From Pontibacter vulgaris (GTDB lineage Bacteria; Bacteroidota; Bacteroidia; Cytophagales; Hymenobacteraceae), in contig NZ_JAJVDH010000001.1 of NCBI RefSeq assembly GCF_022758145.1, positions 153,546 to 217,545 of the forward strand: DNA of 64,000 nt, in the 5' to 3' direction. Shown here piece by piece: positions 28,994-36,938 of the stretch. Within the stretch, counting starts at the first letter, position 1, and each line of letters begins with the position of its first letter. The notes beneath the pieces were generated by a model. That model did no database searches, was not told the DNA's origin, and worked only from the letters and a program-made list of their open reading frames with translations. The translations under genes were made by a program, and so were the position numbers.

Positions 28994-29404
28994 CTAAACC
29001 TCCAACGGCTCCATCAGCCAATCCATCGCTTCCTGCTCATCAGTGAAATCGAGTGGCACAACTTTGGTCTTTAAGGTATGGCTTTGTTCTATCATTGCAT
29101 TTACGGCTTCAAGATTTTTCTGGAACTGAGAGGGAAGGCGGGCAAAACGCAGCAACGAGCTATTGCCTATCCGGGGAATGTAATTCTGCTTGCTCCACTC
29201 CAGGTCGGCAGGCTCTATGGATTTCATCAGGCGGTCGTCGGCCAGCCAGCGGGTAAGCATAAAACGGTCAATCAGTTCAAGGCAAAGCAGAAAAGCTTCT
29301 CTTAGTTCAGCGCCTTCTAAATGCCCATTCCATACTGCTTTCCCTAAACGAGATTCTTTATTATAGTAAATGCTAACAAAATTATTCTTAAAGTATACTT
29401 GCAT
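28994..29404 (-). CDS. SpoIIAA/STAS-like protein (paralog family member 2)
   Basis: 136 residues, no signal peptide, no catalytic motif. It shares with the next gene upstream an N-terminal beta pair, 'LGKAVWNGHLEGAELREAF', then 'TRWLADDRLMKSI' followed by a Trp-containing helix, and a C-terminal 'LDFTDEQEAMDWLMEP'. This alternating beta/alpha layout suggests a SpoIIAA/STAS fold. Tandem with 29457-29879 (52-base gap), so an operon and probable local duplication. Function unknown. Confidence 0.7.
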   Translation of the reverse strand: MQVYFKNNFVSIYYNKESRLGKAVWNGHLEGAELREAFLLCLELIDRFMLTRWLADDRLMKSIEPADLEWSKQNYIPRIGNSSLLRFARLPSQFQKNLEAVNAMIEQSHTLKTKVVPLDFTDEQEAMDWLMEPLEV

Positions 29405-29456
29405 TATAAGCGTATTGGTAAAACTGGAAACTCAGATAAAATATAAACAGGTGGGG

Positions 29457-29879
29457 CTATTCCTTGTCCTGGAAAGAGATTGGCTCATTAAGCCAGGCAA
29501 TTGCATCTTCTACACTATCGAATTCTTTGATTACCATATCACCTAAGTTATCTGCGCGCTTAATCAATTGTTCAACTGCCATTTTATTAAACACATCTTC
29601 AGACACTACAGTAGCATTACGTCTAAGCGTACCGGCAGCCAGCCTCGGGAAAGCGTACTCTACAAACCACTCCTGATCTGACTGCCTGATGGCTCTTAGT
29701 TTGCGATTATCGCCCAGCCACCTCAGAGCTTTATACTCTTCCATTAACTGGAGGCATGCAGAAACGGCTTCTTTAAATTCTTCGCTACTCAAAAACCCAT
29801 TCCAAATAGCAGTTCCCAATTGTAATTCATCGTCGTAAAGGATGGTAACCACATGATTCTGGAAGTAAGTAAAAACCAT
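29457..29879 (-). CDS. SpoIIAA/STAS-like protein (paralog family member 3)
   Basis: 140 residues. It aligns along its length with the downstream neighbour: 'LGTAIWNGFLSSEEFKEAV', 'LRWLGDNRKLRAI', 'DQEWFVEYAFPRL' and 'KEFDSVEDAIAWLNEP'. No transmembrane segment or catalytic motif is seen. The gene at 15955 is a more distant third copy. The conserved acidic/basic 'WLGDNRK' turn may be the interaction surface. Function unknown. Confidence 0.7.
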   Translation of the reverse strand: MVFTYFQNHVVTILYDDELQLGTAIWNGFLSSEEFKEAVSACLQLMEEYKALRWLGDNRKLRAIRQSDQEWFVEYAFPRLAAGTLRRNATVVSEDVFNKMAVEQLIKRADNLGDMVIKEFDSVEDAIAWLNEPISFQDKE

Positions 29880-30187
29880 AGCGTAAATTTTGCCTGTAAA
29901 TTAATAGCAGGTTGCAAAGTTAAACATTATACTTAAAGCTCAGCCACTAAAATTGCACTTTAGCACTATACCTGAGGCAGTTATACTTTAGTGAACTTGT
30001 TAGTTGTTGCTGAGTAAACACATATATTTTTATCAATCAAGGAGTTAACAAATAGTAATTCCACGGATAGCTGCACCAGATTCTTCCCGTAGCCCGAAAT
30101 GGCATACTAAACAACATTGGGCAGAAACATGGATAAACAAAAAGCCACTGCAACATACAGTGGCTTCTTGCTATAGCAGTGTTTTTA
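29880..30187. other. Gene-free spacer
   Basis: About 308 bases holding the leader of the STAS-like pair and the terminator of the OmpA-like gene. Nothing else is visible. Confidence 0.4.
30141..30166 (-). terminator. Terminator of the OmpA-like lipoprotein gene
   Basis: AAGCCACTG (30142-30150) pairs with CAGTGGCTT (30158-30166), followed on the minus strand by TTTTTGTTT. Confidence 0.85.
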
Positions 30188-30832
30188 CTACTTTGTATTT
30201 CTAACCACAATTTCTACACGGCGGTTTTGCTGGCGGCCCTGTGCTGTAGCGTTTGTTTCTAAAGGTTTAGCCTCGCCAACCGGGTGCATCGATATACGTG
30301 AAGCATCGATCTTACCATTTTTCTGAAGCCAGTTTTTAACAGCTTCGGCACGTTTCTCGGCTAGCTCTTTGTTATAGCCGGCACTACCCTGAGCATCGGT
30401 ATAGCCATATATTCTAACCTTACCATCTTTGCTGCGCTGCATAATAGAAGAACTAATCTTCTGCAGGTTTGGCTCTGCACTTTTTTTGATATCAGATTTA
30501 TCGGTGTCGAATAAAACGTTCTCGCCTAAAGCATACACGCTGTATTTATCGTTACCTCGTACTTCAACATCAGTGTCTTTAAACTCGGGCCAGTTTACAG
30601 TAGGTACGTTCATGTCTATATCGTTCCAGTCTGCATCGCCACTGGCATCAACATCAACTATAGAACCATCTGCGGCAGAGTCCGGAGAAGCCTGATTTTC
30701 GAAAGCAACAGCGGTATCAGCGGTTGCTTCAGTTGCTTCGTTTTTCGATTCCTCCGTTTTCTTGTTCATATCGTTGCAGGCGCTTAGCAAACCGATGGTA
30801 GCACATGCCATGCAGAATATAGCTTTTTTCAT
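30188..30832 (-). CDS. OmpA family peptidoglycan-binding lipoprotein
   Basis: 214 residues. The signal peptide ends in a lipobox (LLSAC, Cys at ~19), so the protein is an envelope lipoprotein. A linker rich in Glu, Ala and Asp covers ~20-95. The OmpA C-terminal domain (~100-214) has 'ENVLFDTDKSDIKKSA', 'VRIYGYTDAQGSAGYNKELAEKRAEAV' (in the order: GYTD, then NxxLAexRA) and 'GRQQNRRVEIVV', which hold the Asp and Arg that bind diaminopimelate in peptidoglycan. It likely ties the outer membrane to the cell wall. Monocistronic. Confidence 0.9.
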   Translation of the reverse strand: MKKAIFCMACATIGLLSACNDMNKKTEESKNEATEATADTAVAFENQASPDSAADGSIVDVDASGDADWNDIDMNVPTVNWPEFKDTDVEVRGNDKYSVYALGENVLFDTDKSDIKKSAEPNLQKISSSIMQRSKDGKVRIYGYTDAQGSAGYNKELAEKRAEAVKNWLQKNGKIDASRISMHPVGEAKPLETNATAQGRQQNRRVEIVVRNTK

Positions 30833-31105
30833 AGTTTTATAGTGTTTGTTTTACGCTAGAAGTCCATACGGGCTAATTATACTTTAGTTGATAAAGCCGG
30901 CAACCGTGGTAGTATGAATAAACTAGAACAAGTATAAGCCGGCCCTAAAGCTTTAGCATGAAAAAAACACCACAAAACCCTGACAGAATGGCCTTAAGCG
31001 CATTTTTTCTACTTACAGGGTAAGTCATAATGTCTGTAGCTTTAAGCTAGAGTTAACTGGCATTCTGTTTGCTTTAATTGGTTTATAAAGAAAGAGGAGA
31101 CAGAC

Positions 31106-31492
31106 ATGAAACTGATAAAAGATAGAGAGTTTTTACGCAGTATTGCCAACCAGATAAACCTGTTTAATACAATAGGTGGCGGTATCAGTGAGACTTATGT
31201 TGATATTAAGAAGTATAAAAAAGGAGCTGTAATACAGGTATGGGCAGCGGGTGTAAACCCGGAGGCTTTTAAGGTTGTATTGCAAAATAACCAGCTTACC
31301 ATTTTCTCACTGCTGCAAAACCAGAATAGTGCTGACTTAACCGTACCAATGTTTACCCAGGTTTTCCTGTTGCCGCCACAGGTAGATATAAGCCGCATTG
31401 AGGCCGTGTATGAAGAGGGCCAACTGCACGTAAAACTACCGTACCACGATGCCGCCATCAGGCCCAAAGAAATCGAGATAAAACAACTATAA
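31106..31492 (+). CDS. Hsp20/alpha-crystallin family small heat-shock protein
   Basis: 128 residues, short for the family (~140-150). Residues ~35-128 form an alpha-crystallin beta-sandwich: 'YVDIKKYKKGAVIQVWAAGVNPEAFKV' (in two parts), 'LTIFSLLQ', 'FLLPPQVDISRIEAVYEEGQLHVKLP'; the G-x-L motif appears as 'EGQLHVKLP'. It ends 'PKEIEIKQL', where family members often carry an I-x-I oligomerisation motif (IEI here). Probably an ATP-independent holdase. An AGAGGAG-like Shine-Dalgarno sequence precedes the ATG, unusual among these genes. Confidence 0.8.
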   Translation: MKLIKDREFLRSIANQINLFNTIGGGISETYVDIKKYKKGAVIQVWAAGVNPEAFKVVLQNNQLTIFSLLQNQNSADLTVPMFTQVFLLPPQVDISRIEAVYEEGQLHVKLPYHDAAIRPKEIEIKQL

Positions 31493-31532
31493 AACAGAAA
31501 AGGCTACTGGTTTCAGTAGCCTTTTCTGTTTT
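31491..31532. terminator. Bidirectional terminator
   Basis: A 19-base arm 31491-31509 pairs exactly with 31514-31532 around GTTT. It separates the sHSP gene from the convergent small gene at 31546. Confidence 0.9.
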
Positions 31533-31545
31533 ATAGTGCTGCTGT

Positions 31546-31806
31546 TTAAATAAACTTCGCTTTTATAATAGAGGTTAAGAAATCGTATACTTCCACCGAT
31601 TCTTTATCGAACGAAAAAATATTGTACTGATCGGCGGTGGTTTGCATAACGCGACAACCGTTCTCAATCATCATAAATATTAACTCGCGCAGGCGGTACG
31701 GATGCCCGGCTACATTTAGTACGCAAATGGCGTCGCTGCTCTCCACGTGCAAAAACATGTGTTGCACCTGGTTTACGTCTGTCATGGTGGTGTCTTGCTC
31801 CAGCAT
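31546..31806 (-). CDS. Hypothetical protein
   Basis: 86 residues; I do not recognise a family. Sequence composition is soluble, with 'HMFLHVESSDAICVLNVAGHPYRLRELIFMMIENGC' (shown only as a region, ~15-50) looking like a beta-alpha-beta unit, and a C-terminal helix 'VYDFLTSIIKAKFI'. A start at Met8 (31785) is equally possible. It is flanked by a strong terminator and normal codon use, so it is probably real. Confidence 0.5.
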   Translation of the reverse strand: MLEQDTTMTDVNQVQHMFLHVESSDAICVLNVAGHPYRLRELIFMMIENGCRVMQTTADQYNIFSFDKESVEVYDFLTSIIKAKFI

Positions 31807-31995
31807 AATCTTAATCTTTGGCTACTTATTGCTAGAGCAAAATATTGGCAAAAAAAGTGCCGCAACACTTGCACTATTTTATAGCAGAAGGCTTAAAACA
31901 TGCTATAGTTCAATCTATACTTTATACTTTTAAACTAAACAAAGATATATGGGCAGCTTATACCTGGCGCTATGGCCTAAAAAGCAGGGCAATAA

Positions 31996-32020
31996 AAAAC
32001 CCGGCTTTTCAGGGCCGGGT
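31996..32020 (-). terminator. Terminator overlapping the stop codon of the 74-residue gene
   Basis: On the minus strand ACCCGGC-CCTGAAAA-GCCGGGT is followed by TTTTTATT. The TGA stop of the gene at 32009 lies in the loop, so translation termination and the terminator coincide. Confidence 0.8.
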
Positions 32021-32233
32021 GTTCATTATTCTGAATGCTTCCGCTCGTGATATTTTTTTTTCAAGAATCAACGGCGGATCGTCGTCTTTTGCGACCACTA
32101 ACGTATAATTGTTATTCGTATCCTGATAGAAGATAAGCGTAGTCAGATCCTCGTAGCCAATGCTGAAAATCTTCCTGTTCTTATCTTCATAAAAGTTATA
32201 TGTATCTAATTTAATATTCTTCAATAGCCTCAT
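32009..32233 (-). CDS. Small hypothetical protein
   Basis: 74 residues, no recognised family. It is a predicted beta-rich protein ('TYNFYEDKNRKIFSIGYEDLT', region ~11-32) ending in a basic helix 'RAEAFRIMNTRP'. A strong intrinsic terminator overlaps its stop codon in the correct orientation, which supports it as a real transcribed gene. Confidence 0.55.
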   Translation of the reverse strand: MRLLKNIKLDTYNFYEDKNRKIFSIGYEDLTTLIFYQDTNNNYTLVVAKDDDPPLILEKKISRAEAFRIMNTRP

Positions 32234-32488
32234 ACCCCAACATCTTATTTATATTTTAACGGCACTCACAGCCCAGAATGTTTCAAATCCGTCAGAGATA
32301 CAATCACTTTCTTCTTAAAGTTATACTATTGTTTTACAGATAGTTATATATAGATTGCTTAATTTAGTAACTTCTCTAAGTATAAAAATACCTCTAAAAG
32401 CAGTACATTTATTGTAAAGTACAGGCTACTGGCACAGAAACAGAACAAGGCATAACATGCTGATAATAAGAAATTTGCACCAAACCAG

Positions 32489-32914
32489 ATGAGTATAAGA
32501 ATTGAGGAGATTACAGGCCTGGAAAATATGCTGTTACAGTACCATCTTATACTTCAGCTTAACCCCAGCATGGCAGAAAGCCGCTACCGGGAACTGCTGC
32601 AACAAATGCTGCCCAATGGCTACCGTATGGTGGGCGCTTTTATAGGAAACAGCTGTGTTGGCTTATCAGGTTTCTGGGTTAGCGCCAAGTTATACAGCGG
32701 CAAATACCTTGAGGTTGATAATTTTGTAGTAGACGAGGCCTACCGGTCTGAAGGAATTGGAAAACTGCTCTCTGACTGGATGCATACTGAAGCACAGCGG
32801 CTTAACTGCGACACAATAATGCTGGATGCGTACGTTACCAATAGTGCGGCCCATAAGTTTTATTTTAGAGAAGGCTTTCATATCAAGAGCCTGCATTTTT
32901 ACAAAAGCCTGTAG
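32489..32914 (+). CDS. GNAT family N-acetyltransferase
   Basis: 141 residues, usual GNAT size. 'LEVDNFVVDEAYRSEGIGKLL' contains the acetyl-CoA pyrophosphate-binding motif A (R/Q-x-x-G-x-G/A, here RSEGIG), followed by 'DWMHTEAQRLNC' and motif B 'NSAAHKFYFREGF'. Substrate unknown. It ends 3 bases before the next membrane-protein gene, so the two are probably cotranscribed. Confidence 0.85.
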   Translation: MSIRIEEITGLENMLLQYHLILQLNPSMAESRYRELLQQMLPNGYRMVGAFIGNSCVGLSGFWVSAKLYSGKYLEVDNFVVDEAYRSEGIGKLLSDWMHTEAQRLNCDTIMLDAYVTNSAAHKFYFREGFHIKSLHFYKSL

Positions 32915-32917
32915 CTT

Positions 32918-33229
32918 ATGGAAAGCAGAAACAAGATAACCGGCCTGTATGGCTGGCTGCTGTTTATACTTTTTGAGGTAGTAGTGTACCTTAGCCTGAG
33001 CAGCCTGCTTTCAGGTATGGGCATGACCAACCAAATACAACCAGAAAATACGATAGTGCCCAATTGGGTAAAAGCAGTAACATTTATCCTGTTATATATT
33101 ATTTGCCTTTTGGGTGCCCTTGCGCTGGTAAGTAACTATGTGCCTGCCAGGCACCGTAAGCAGCTTATGCGCTGGGTATACCTGGCATTGCTGGGTTTAG
33201 TACCTATGCTGTTTCTGCTTTTTAACTAA
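32918..33229 (+). CDS. Small integral membrane protein
   Basis: 103 residues with three hydrophobic segments (~9-30, ~50-72, ~83-102) and a short basic loop 'VPARHRKQLMRW'. The N-terminal 'KITGLYGWLLFI' resembles DUF2569-type proteins, but I am not certain. Function unknown. Translationally close to the GNAT gene upstream. Confidence 0.65.
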   Translation: MESRNKITGLYGWLLFILFEVVVYLSLSSLLSGMGMTNQIQPENTIVPNWVKAVTFILLYIICLLGALALVSNYVPARHRKQLMRWVYLALLGLVPMLFLLFN

Positions 33230-33295
33230 ATTGTATTTCTAAGTTCTATTGATATAATTAAGTATAAAGCGCTTTAACTTAACCAAGTATAACCT

Positions 33296-34012
33296 ATGAA
33301 AAAGATACTGACGTTACTGCTGTTTGCTGTGGTTTTTTGCCTGCAGGCCAATGCACAGAACGAACCAAACCAGCAGGGCCGCTACTATGTGCAATTACAG
33401 AATGGCCAGATAGTATACGCTGATAAGCTTAAGTTTAAGACCCCAATCTTTAAGCAGGATTATTTTCTGCTCAACGACTCGATGCAATTCAGGCTGGATG
33501 CTGTGAAAGCTTACCAGAATGCTGATGGTTATTATGCACGTGTAGGTTACGGCAGCCGCGCCAATGCCTTTGCCAAGCGTATACTTCATGGCCCGCGCAT
33601 TTCTAAGTACTATACCACTACCTACGATTATTACAACATGGGTTACTCGCCTTATGGGTATGGTATGGGTGCTCCGTCGCGCCGCAGGGTATACTTTTTC
33701 TCGAAAGATGATGGCCCGCTACAGTCTTTTAACTATGGTAACCTGCAGGAAGCGCTATCCGACAATGCATCGAGTATGGTAATGCTGAAGCGTTATAAAA
33801 GCGAACGCTTTCTGACTACAGGTTTATCTGTTTTAGGGGCCGGTATCGCGGCTTTTGGAGTATACAGTTCCAGCAACAACAGTAATGGCAGTTTATCACC
33901 GGCTGTGTATGCGGGCGTTGGGGTAGCCGCCATCCCGTTTGTGTTGCAACTTTTCCAGAAAGATAAACTCACCCAGGCCATCGAACTTTACAACTACCAG
34001 ATAAAGCAGTAA
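33296..34012 (+). CDS. Hypothetical secreted/membrane protein
   Basis: 238 residues, signal peptide ending near LQANAQN. A small domain ~28-75 ('RYYVQLQNGQIVYADKLKFK') resembles beta-rich envelope proteins. Residues ~110-130 form a Tyr/Gly-rich stretch (YYNMGYSPYGYGMGAP). Two hydrophobic Gly/Ala segments lie at ~180-220. Probably periplasmic or outer-membrane associated; no recognised family. Confidence 0.65.
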   Translation: MKKILTLLLFAVVFCLQANAQNEPNQQGRYYVQLQNGQIVYADKLKFKTPIFKQDYFLLNDSMQFRLDAVKAYQNADGYYARVGYGSRANAFAKRILHGPRISKYYTTTYDYYNMGYSPYGYGMGAPSRRRVYFFSKDDGPLQSFNYGNLQEALSDNASSMVMLKRYKSERFLTTGLSVLGAGIAAFGVYSSSNNSNGSLSPAVYAGVGVAAIPFVLQLFQKDKLTQAIELYNYQIKQ

Positions 34013-34064
34013 AATACCCTATAAAGCTGCCAACAAACTATTATTCACAGGCTACCTCCTGAAA

Positions 34065-34772
34065 ATGGAAAACCTTATACTTTTGCACGGAGCTCTGGGC
34101 TCTGCAGCTACGCTTGCACCTTTAAAAAATGAGCTAGAGGCAAACTACCGGATTTATACCTTGGATTTTAGCGGCCATGGTGGCAAACCGTTACCAGAAT
34201 CGCCTTTTGCTATGCCACTTTTTGCCCAGAATATTCTGCAACTGATGGAGCAGGAACAACTGGAAAGAGCTCATATTTTCGGTTATAGTATGGGCGGGTA
34301 CGCTGCTTTATACTTTGCCTTGCAATATCCGGAGCGGGTTAAGAGCATTTTTACGCTGGCTACAAAATTTGCCTGGTCGGCGGAGGCGGCTGAGAAAGAA
34401 GGTAAAATGCTGAACCCAGAAAAGATACAGGAAAAAGTACCGCACTTTGCGCAGACACTTGCTCAGCGCCATGCACCACAGCGGTGGCAGGACGTTATGC
34501 TGAAAACTGCTGAAATGATGCGGCATCTCGGAGATAGTCCGGCCCTTACTGCCTCGTTACTGGCGCAAATACAGGTTCCCGTGTTAGTAGCAGTAGGCGA
34601 TCGTGACAATATGGTAACGCCCGAAGAAACGATCTGGACATACAGGCAATTAGCCAATGCAAGCCTGCTGGTATTACCAGATACCCGACACCCGCTTGAA
34701 GCGGTTAGTCCAGGTATACTTGCACAAACCATCAGGCAATTCCTGGCTCCTAAAAACGTTACTATTTCGTAA
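34065..34772 (+). CDS. Alpha/beta hydrolase
   Basis: 235 residues. 'LILLHGALGSA' supplies the oxyanion region, 'GYSMGGYAAL' the nucleophile elbow (Ser75), 'GDRDNMV' the likely acid (~187-190) and 'DTRHPLEAV' the catalytic His. Fold and triad are clear. The substrate is unknown; MenH- and BioH-like enzymes have this size, but no pathway neighbour supports either. Next gene starts 11 bases downstream. Confidence 0.85.
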   Translation: MENLILLHGALGSAATLAPLKNELEANYRIYTLDFSGHGGKPLPESPFAMPLFAQNILQLMEQEQLERAHIFGYSMGGYAALYFALQYPERVKSIFTLATKFAWSAEAAEKEGKMLNPEKIQEKVPHFAQTLAQRHAPQRWQDVMLKTAEMMRHLGDSPALTASLLAQIQVPVLVAVGDRDNMVTPEETIWTYRQLANASLLVLPDTRHPLEAVSPGILAQTIRQFLAPKNVTIS

Positions 34773-34783
34773 AAGCCTGATCT

Positions 34784-35215
34784 ATGTTATTATCTATACT
34801 TCACAAATCATTTGTTCACCTGCGATTTCCATACTTTGTAGCAATAATCATAAGTATATTTTTGCTGGCATCATGCACCAGCACAGCGCCATCGCATGGG
34901 CAGCGTGGCTACACCGAAGAGGGTAAAGCTTCCTATTATAGCAGAAAATTGCAGGGCCGCAAAATGGCTAACGGAGAACCTTATAAGCGACATAAGCTAA
35001 CAGCAGCCCACCGTACTTTGCCGCTTGGTACTAAAGTTAAAGTTACCAGCCTGCAAACACATAAAACTGTTAAAGTTAAAATCACTGACAGAGGCCCGTA
35101 TGCCAAAGGCCGTGTAGTCGATCTATCAGAAGCTGCGGCCCGCAAGCTGGGCTATATTAATGCCGGCGTAGTGCCTGTAAAAGTCAAGGTTATACGGCCT
35201 GCAGCTGGTAAATAA
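34784..35215 (+). CDS. RlpA-family septal ring lytic transglycosylase-like lipoprotein
   Basis: 143 residues. The N-terminal hydrophobic segment ends in a lipobox (LLASC). A double-psi beta-barrel covers ~45-140: 'EEGKASYYSRKLQGRKMANGE', 'AAHRTLPLGTKVKV' and 'KITDRGPYAKGRVVDLSEAAA' (region ~97-117) with the conserved Asp. RlpA proteins cleave denuded glycan strands at the septum. There is no SPOR domain, as in many short Bacteroidota versions. Confidence 0.88.
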   Translation: MLLSILHKSFVHLRFPYFVAIIISIFLLASCTSTAPSHGQRGYTEEGKASYYSRKLQGRKMANGEPYKRHKLTAAHRTLPLGTKVKVTSLQTHKTVKVKITDRGPYAKGRVVDLSEAAARKLGYINAGVVPVKVKVIRPAAGK

Positions 35216-35337
35216 ACTTTAAACTTTTACACTAATTCTATACTTGCCCCGGTGTACACATCGTTTACACACGTAGTTAGAGGTTTCCCTAAAATATCCT
35301 AAGTAATTATTGTATTTTCAAATTCAGGATAGTACAT

Positions 35338-35721
35338 TTGATTGTGATTAAACTGCGCCTACATATTCGCTTTGTATTGCCTTTAGCAGCTACTATGCTC
35401 TTTAGCATGGCTACTGCGCCTGCCGTACAAGCTAGTAATAATGGCTGCACAACTACCACCTCGCCTAATAACCAGACCGAGCAACAAACTTCAGTAACTG
35501 CTCAGAATAAAAGCAAAACCACAACAAAGGCAAAAGCACCGGTAAAACCTCAGGAAAAAGCTCCTGTAAATGCTTCAGACCTGAACAAATCGTCGTTTTC
35601 TTTTAAGGACATTACGGGTTCTGAAGAAAGCGAAGATGATTCTGACACTTTTCACGGCACCGATCCGTTAATGAATGCGGTAAAGGTAATTGTGGCTACA
35701 CTGCTTTCTACAATTATCTAA
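35338..35721 (+). CDS. Hypothetical secreted low-complexity protein
   Basis: 127 residues from TTG 35338 (alternatively GTG 35344), signal peptide ending near AVQAS. The mature part is Thr/Lys/Pro/Gln-rich (~35-75), then acidic 'SEESEDDSD', and ends in a hydrophobic helix 'AVKVIVATLLSTII'. No family recognised. The non-ATG start and low complexity make it less certain than its neighbours. Confidence 0.5.
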   Translation: MIVIKLRLHIRFVLPLAATMLFSMATAPAVQASNNGCTTTTSPNNQTEQQTSVTAQNKSKTTTKAKAPVKPQEKAPVNASDLNKSSFSFKDITGSEESEDDSDTFHGTDPLMNAVKVIVATLLSTII

Positions 35722-35761
35722 TTCCTGTTTTACTTCCTGCCTTATACTTTATACCTGTTTG

Positions 35762-36103
35762 CTATTCAGCTGCTTTGCTCTTAAAGCCTTGCTTTCCGCG
35801 CAGTATATCAAAGAACAGCATAAAATCCGAAGCCAAACTATAAAACGGGTATTTAAAAGTGGCAGGCTTGTTACGCTCAAAAAAGAAGTGCCCCACCCAA
35901 GCAAAACCATACCCTACCAGCGGCACTAGCCATAGCCAACTATACTGCTTCCATATTATGGTCGCTAGGGCAATAAGCAATAAAAGCCCCGTCCCTGCAA
36001 AATGCAGCACCCGGCTTGTTGTATGCTGATGTTCAGATAAATAGTAAGGTTAAAATTCTTTTAAAGAAGTATAAACTTTAGGTTGCGGAGCCATAAATGC
36101 CAT
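35762..36103 (-). pseudogene. DUF962/Mpo1-like family gene interrupted by an in-frame stop
   Basis: The frame reads ATG (36103) MAFMAPQPKVYTSLKEF, then TAA at 36050-36052, then PYYLSEHQHTTSRVLHF and onward to 35762. The part after the stop has the DUF962 (Mpo1-like) hallmark 'HFFFERNKPATFKYPFYS' and hydrophobic helices. Family members have a Tyr at the stop position (FYPYYLSEH). Without readthrough only 82 residues from GTG 36010 could be made, lacking the conserved N-terminal helix. Either a nonsense mutation, a sequence error, or a re-started short gene. Relatives of yeast Mpo1 act on 2-hydroxy fatty acids. Confidence 0.7.
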
Positions 36104-36183
36104 TGTTGTAACCAAAGGAAGTTACAAAAGTATAGGCAGTGCCGCAAGAGGAAAAATACTTACAAGCCCGGCAAGTATAAATT

Positions 36184-36930
36184 TTAGATAAAATTGCTTA
36201 CAAGCGCCAGGAACAGCCCCAGAAAAGTGGCCATCAGTTTATTTCGGTTGAAATGGTGATCAGGGCTGGTTTCGAAAAGTATGGTAGTAGAAATATGAAG
36301 GAAATTACCTACCACCAGGCCGGTAAGGGCATTATAAAGTGTGCTATCCGGCCCTGATGCTAAAACGGTGTTACTTACAATAATACCCAGCGGCGAACCT
36401 ACTGCAAATATCAGTAACCACATAAAGGCTTTATTGAAACTACCCAGCCGCGACATCAGCACCGACATCAGGGCAAATGCTGCCGGCACGTGGTGGATTG
36501 CAACTCCCATGAGTACCAGGTAAAAATTGTCCTGCTCATGCCCCTGGTGCAAATGCCTGTTCTCGTTATCTATCAGTATACTTCCTTCCAGAAAAGAATG
36601 CAGAAATAACGACCCCAGCAGCAGAAATGGCATGGGGCCTGCATGGTCATGTTTGTGTAAGTGTATGTGCCCATGCTCTACACCCTCCGAAAATTGCTCC
36701 AGCAACAGCTGCAGAAAAAAACCACCCAACACCCAATAGCCAACAGTATGTGGCTTGCTGCTCCCCAGCAGCATATCTGGCAACAGATGAATGATAGTGA
36801 TACTGAACAGGTAAGCCCCGCTGAATGCCAAAGCCAGCTTCAGCCATTTATTGTTGTGTGGCGGAAAAGCCTTAACCAGGAAACTGGAAAGTACAACCGT
36901 AAAGAACAGGACAAGTATAGCTGTGATCAT
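36184..36930 (-). CDS. ZIP family divalent metal transporter
   Basis: 248 residues with about seven to eight membrane helices. A His-rich loop 'HGHIHLHKHDH' (~85-96) and the metal-site helices 'LFLHSFLEGSIL' (H-x-x-x-E) and 'GVAIHHVPAAFAL' (H-H-x-P) match ZIP (PF02535). It probably imports zinc or iron. A second site 'GNFLHISTTILFE' lies in TM6. Faces the methyltransferase in tandem, 8 bases apart, so possibly one operon. Confidence 0.88.
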   Translation of the reverse strand: MITAILVLFFTVVLSSFLVKAFPPHNNKWLKLALAFSGAYLFSITIIHLLPDMLLGSSKPHTVGYWVLGGFFLQLLLEQFSEGVEHGHIHLHKHDHAGPMPFLLLGSLFLHSFLEGSILIDNENRHLHQGHEQDNFYLVLMGVAIHHVPAAFALMSVLMSRLGSFNKAFMWLLIFAVGSPLGIIVSNTVLASGPDSTLYNALTGLVVGNFLHISTTILFETSPDHHFNRNKLMATFLGLFLALVSNFI

Positions 36931-36938
36931 GTACCTAT

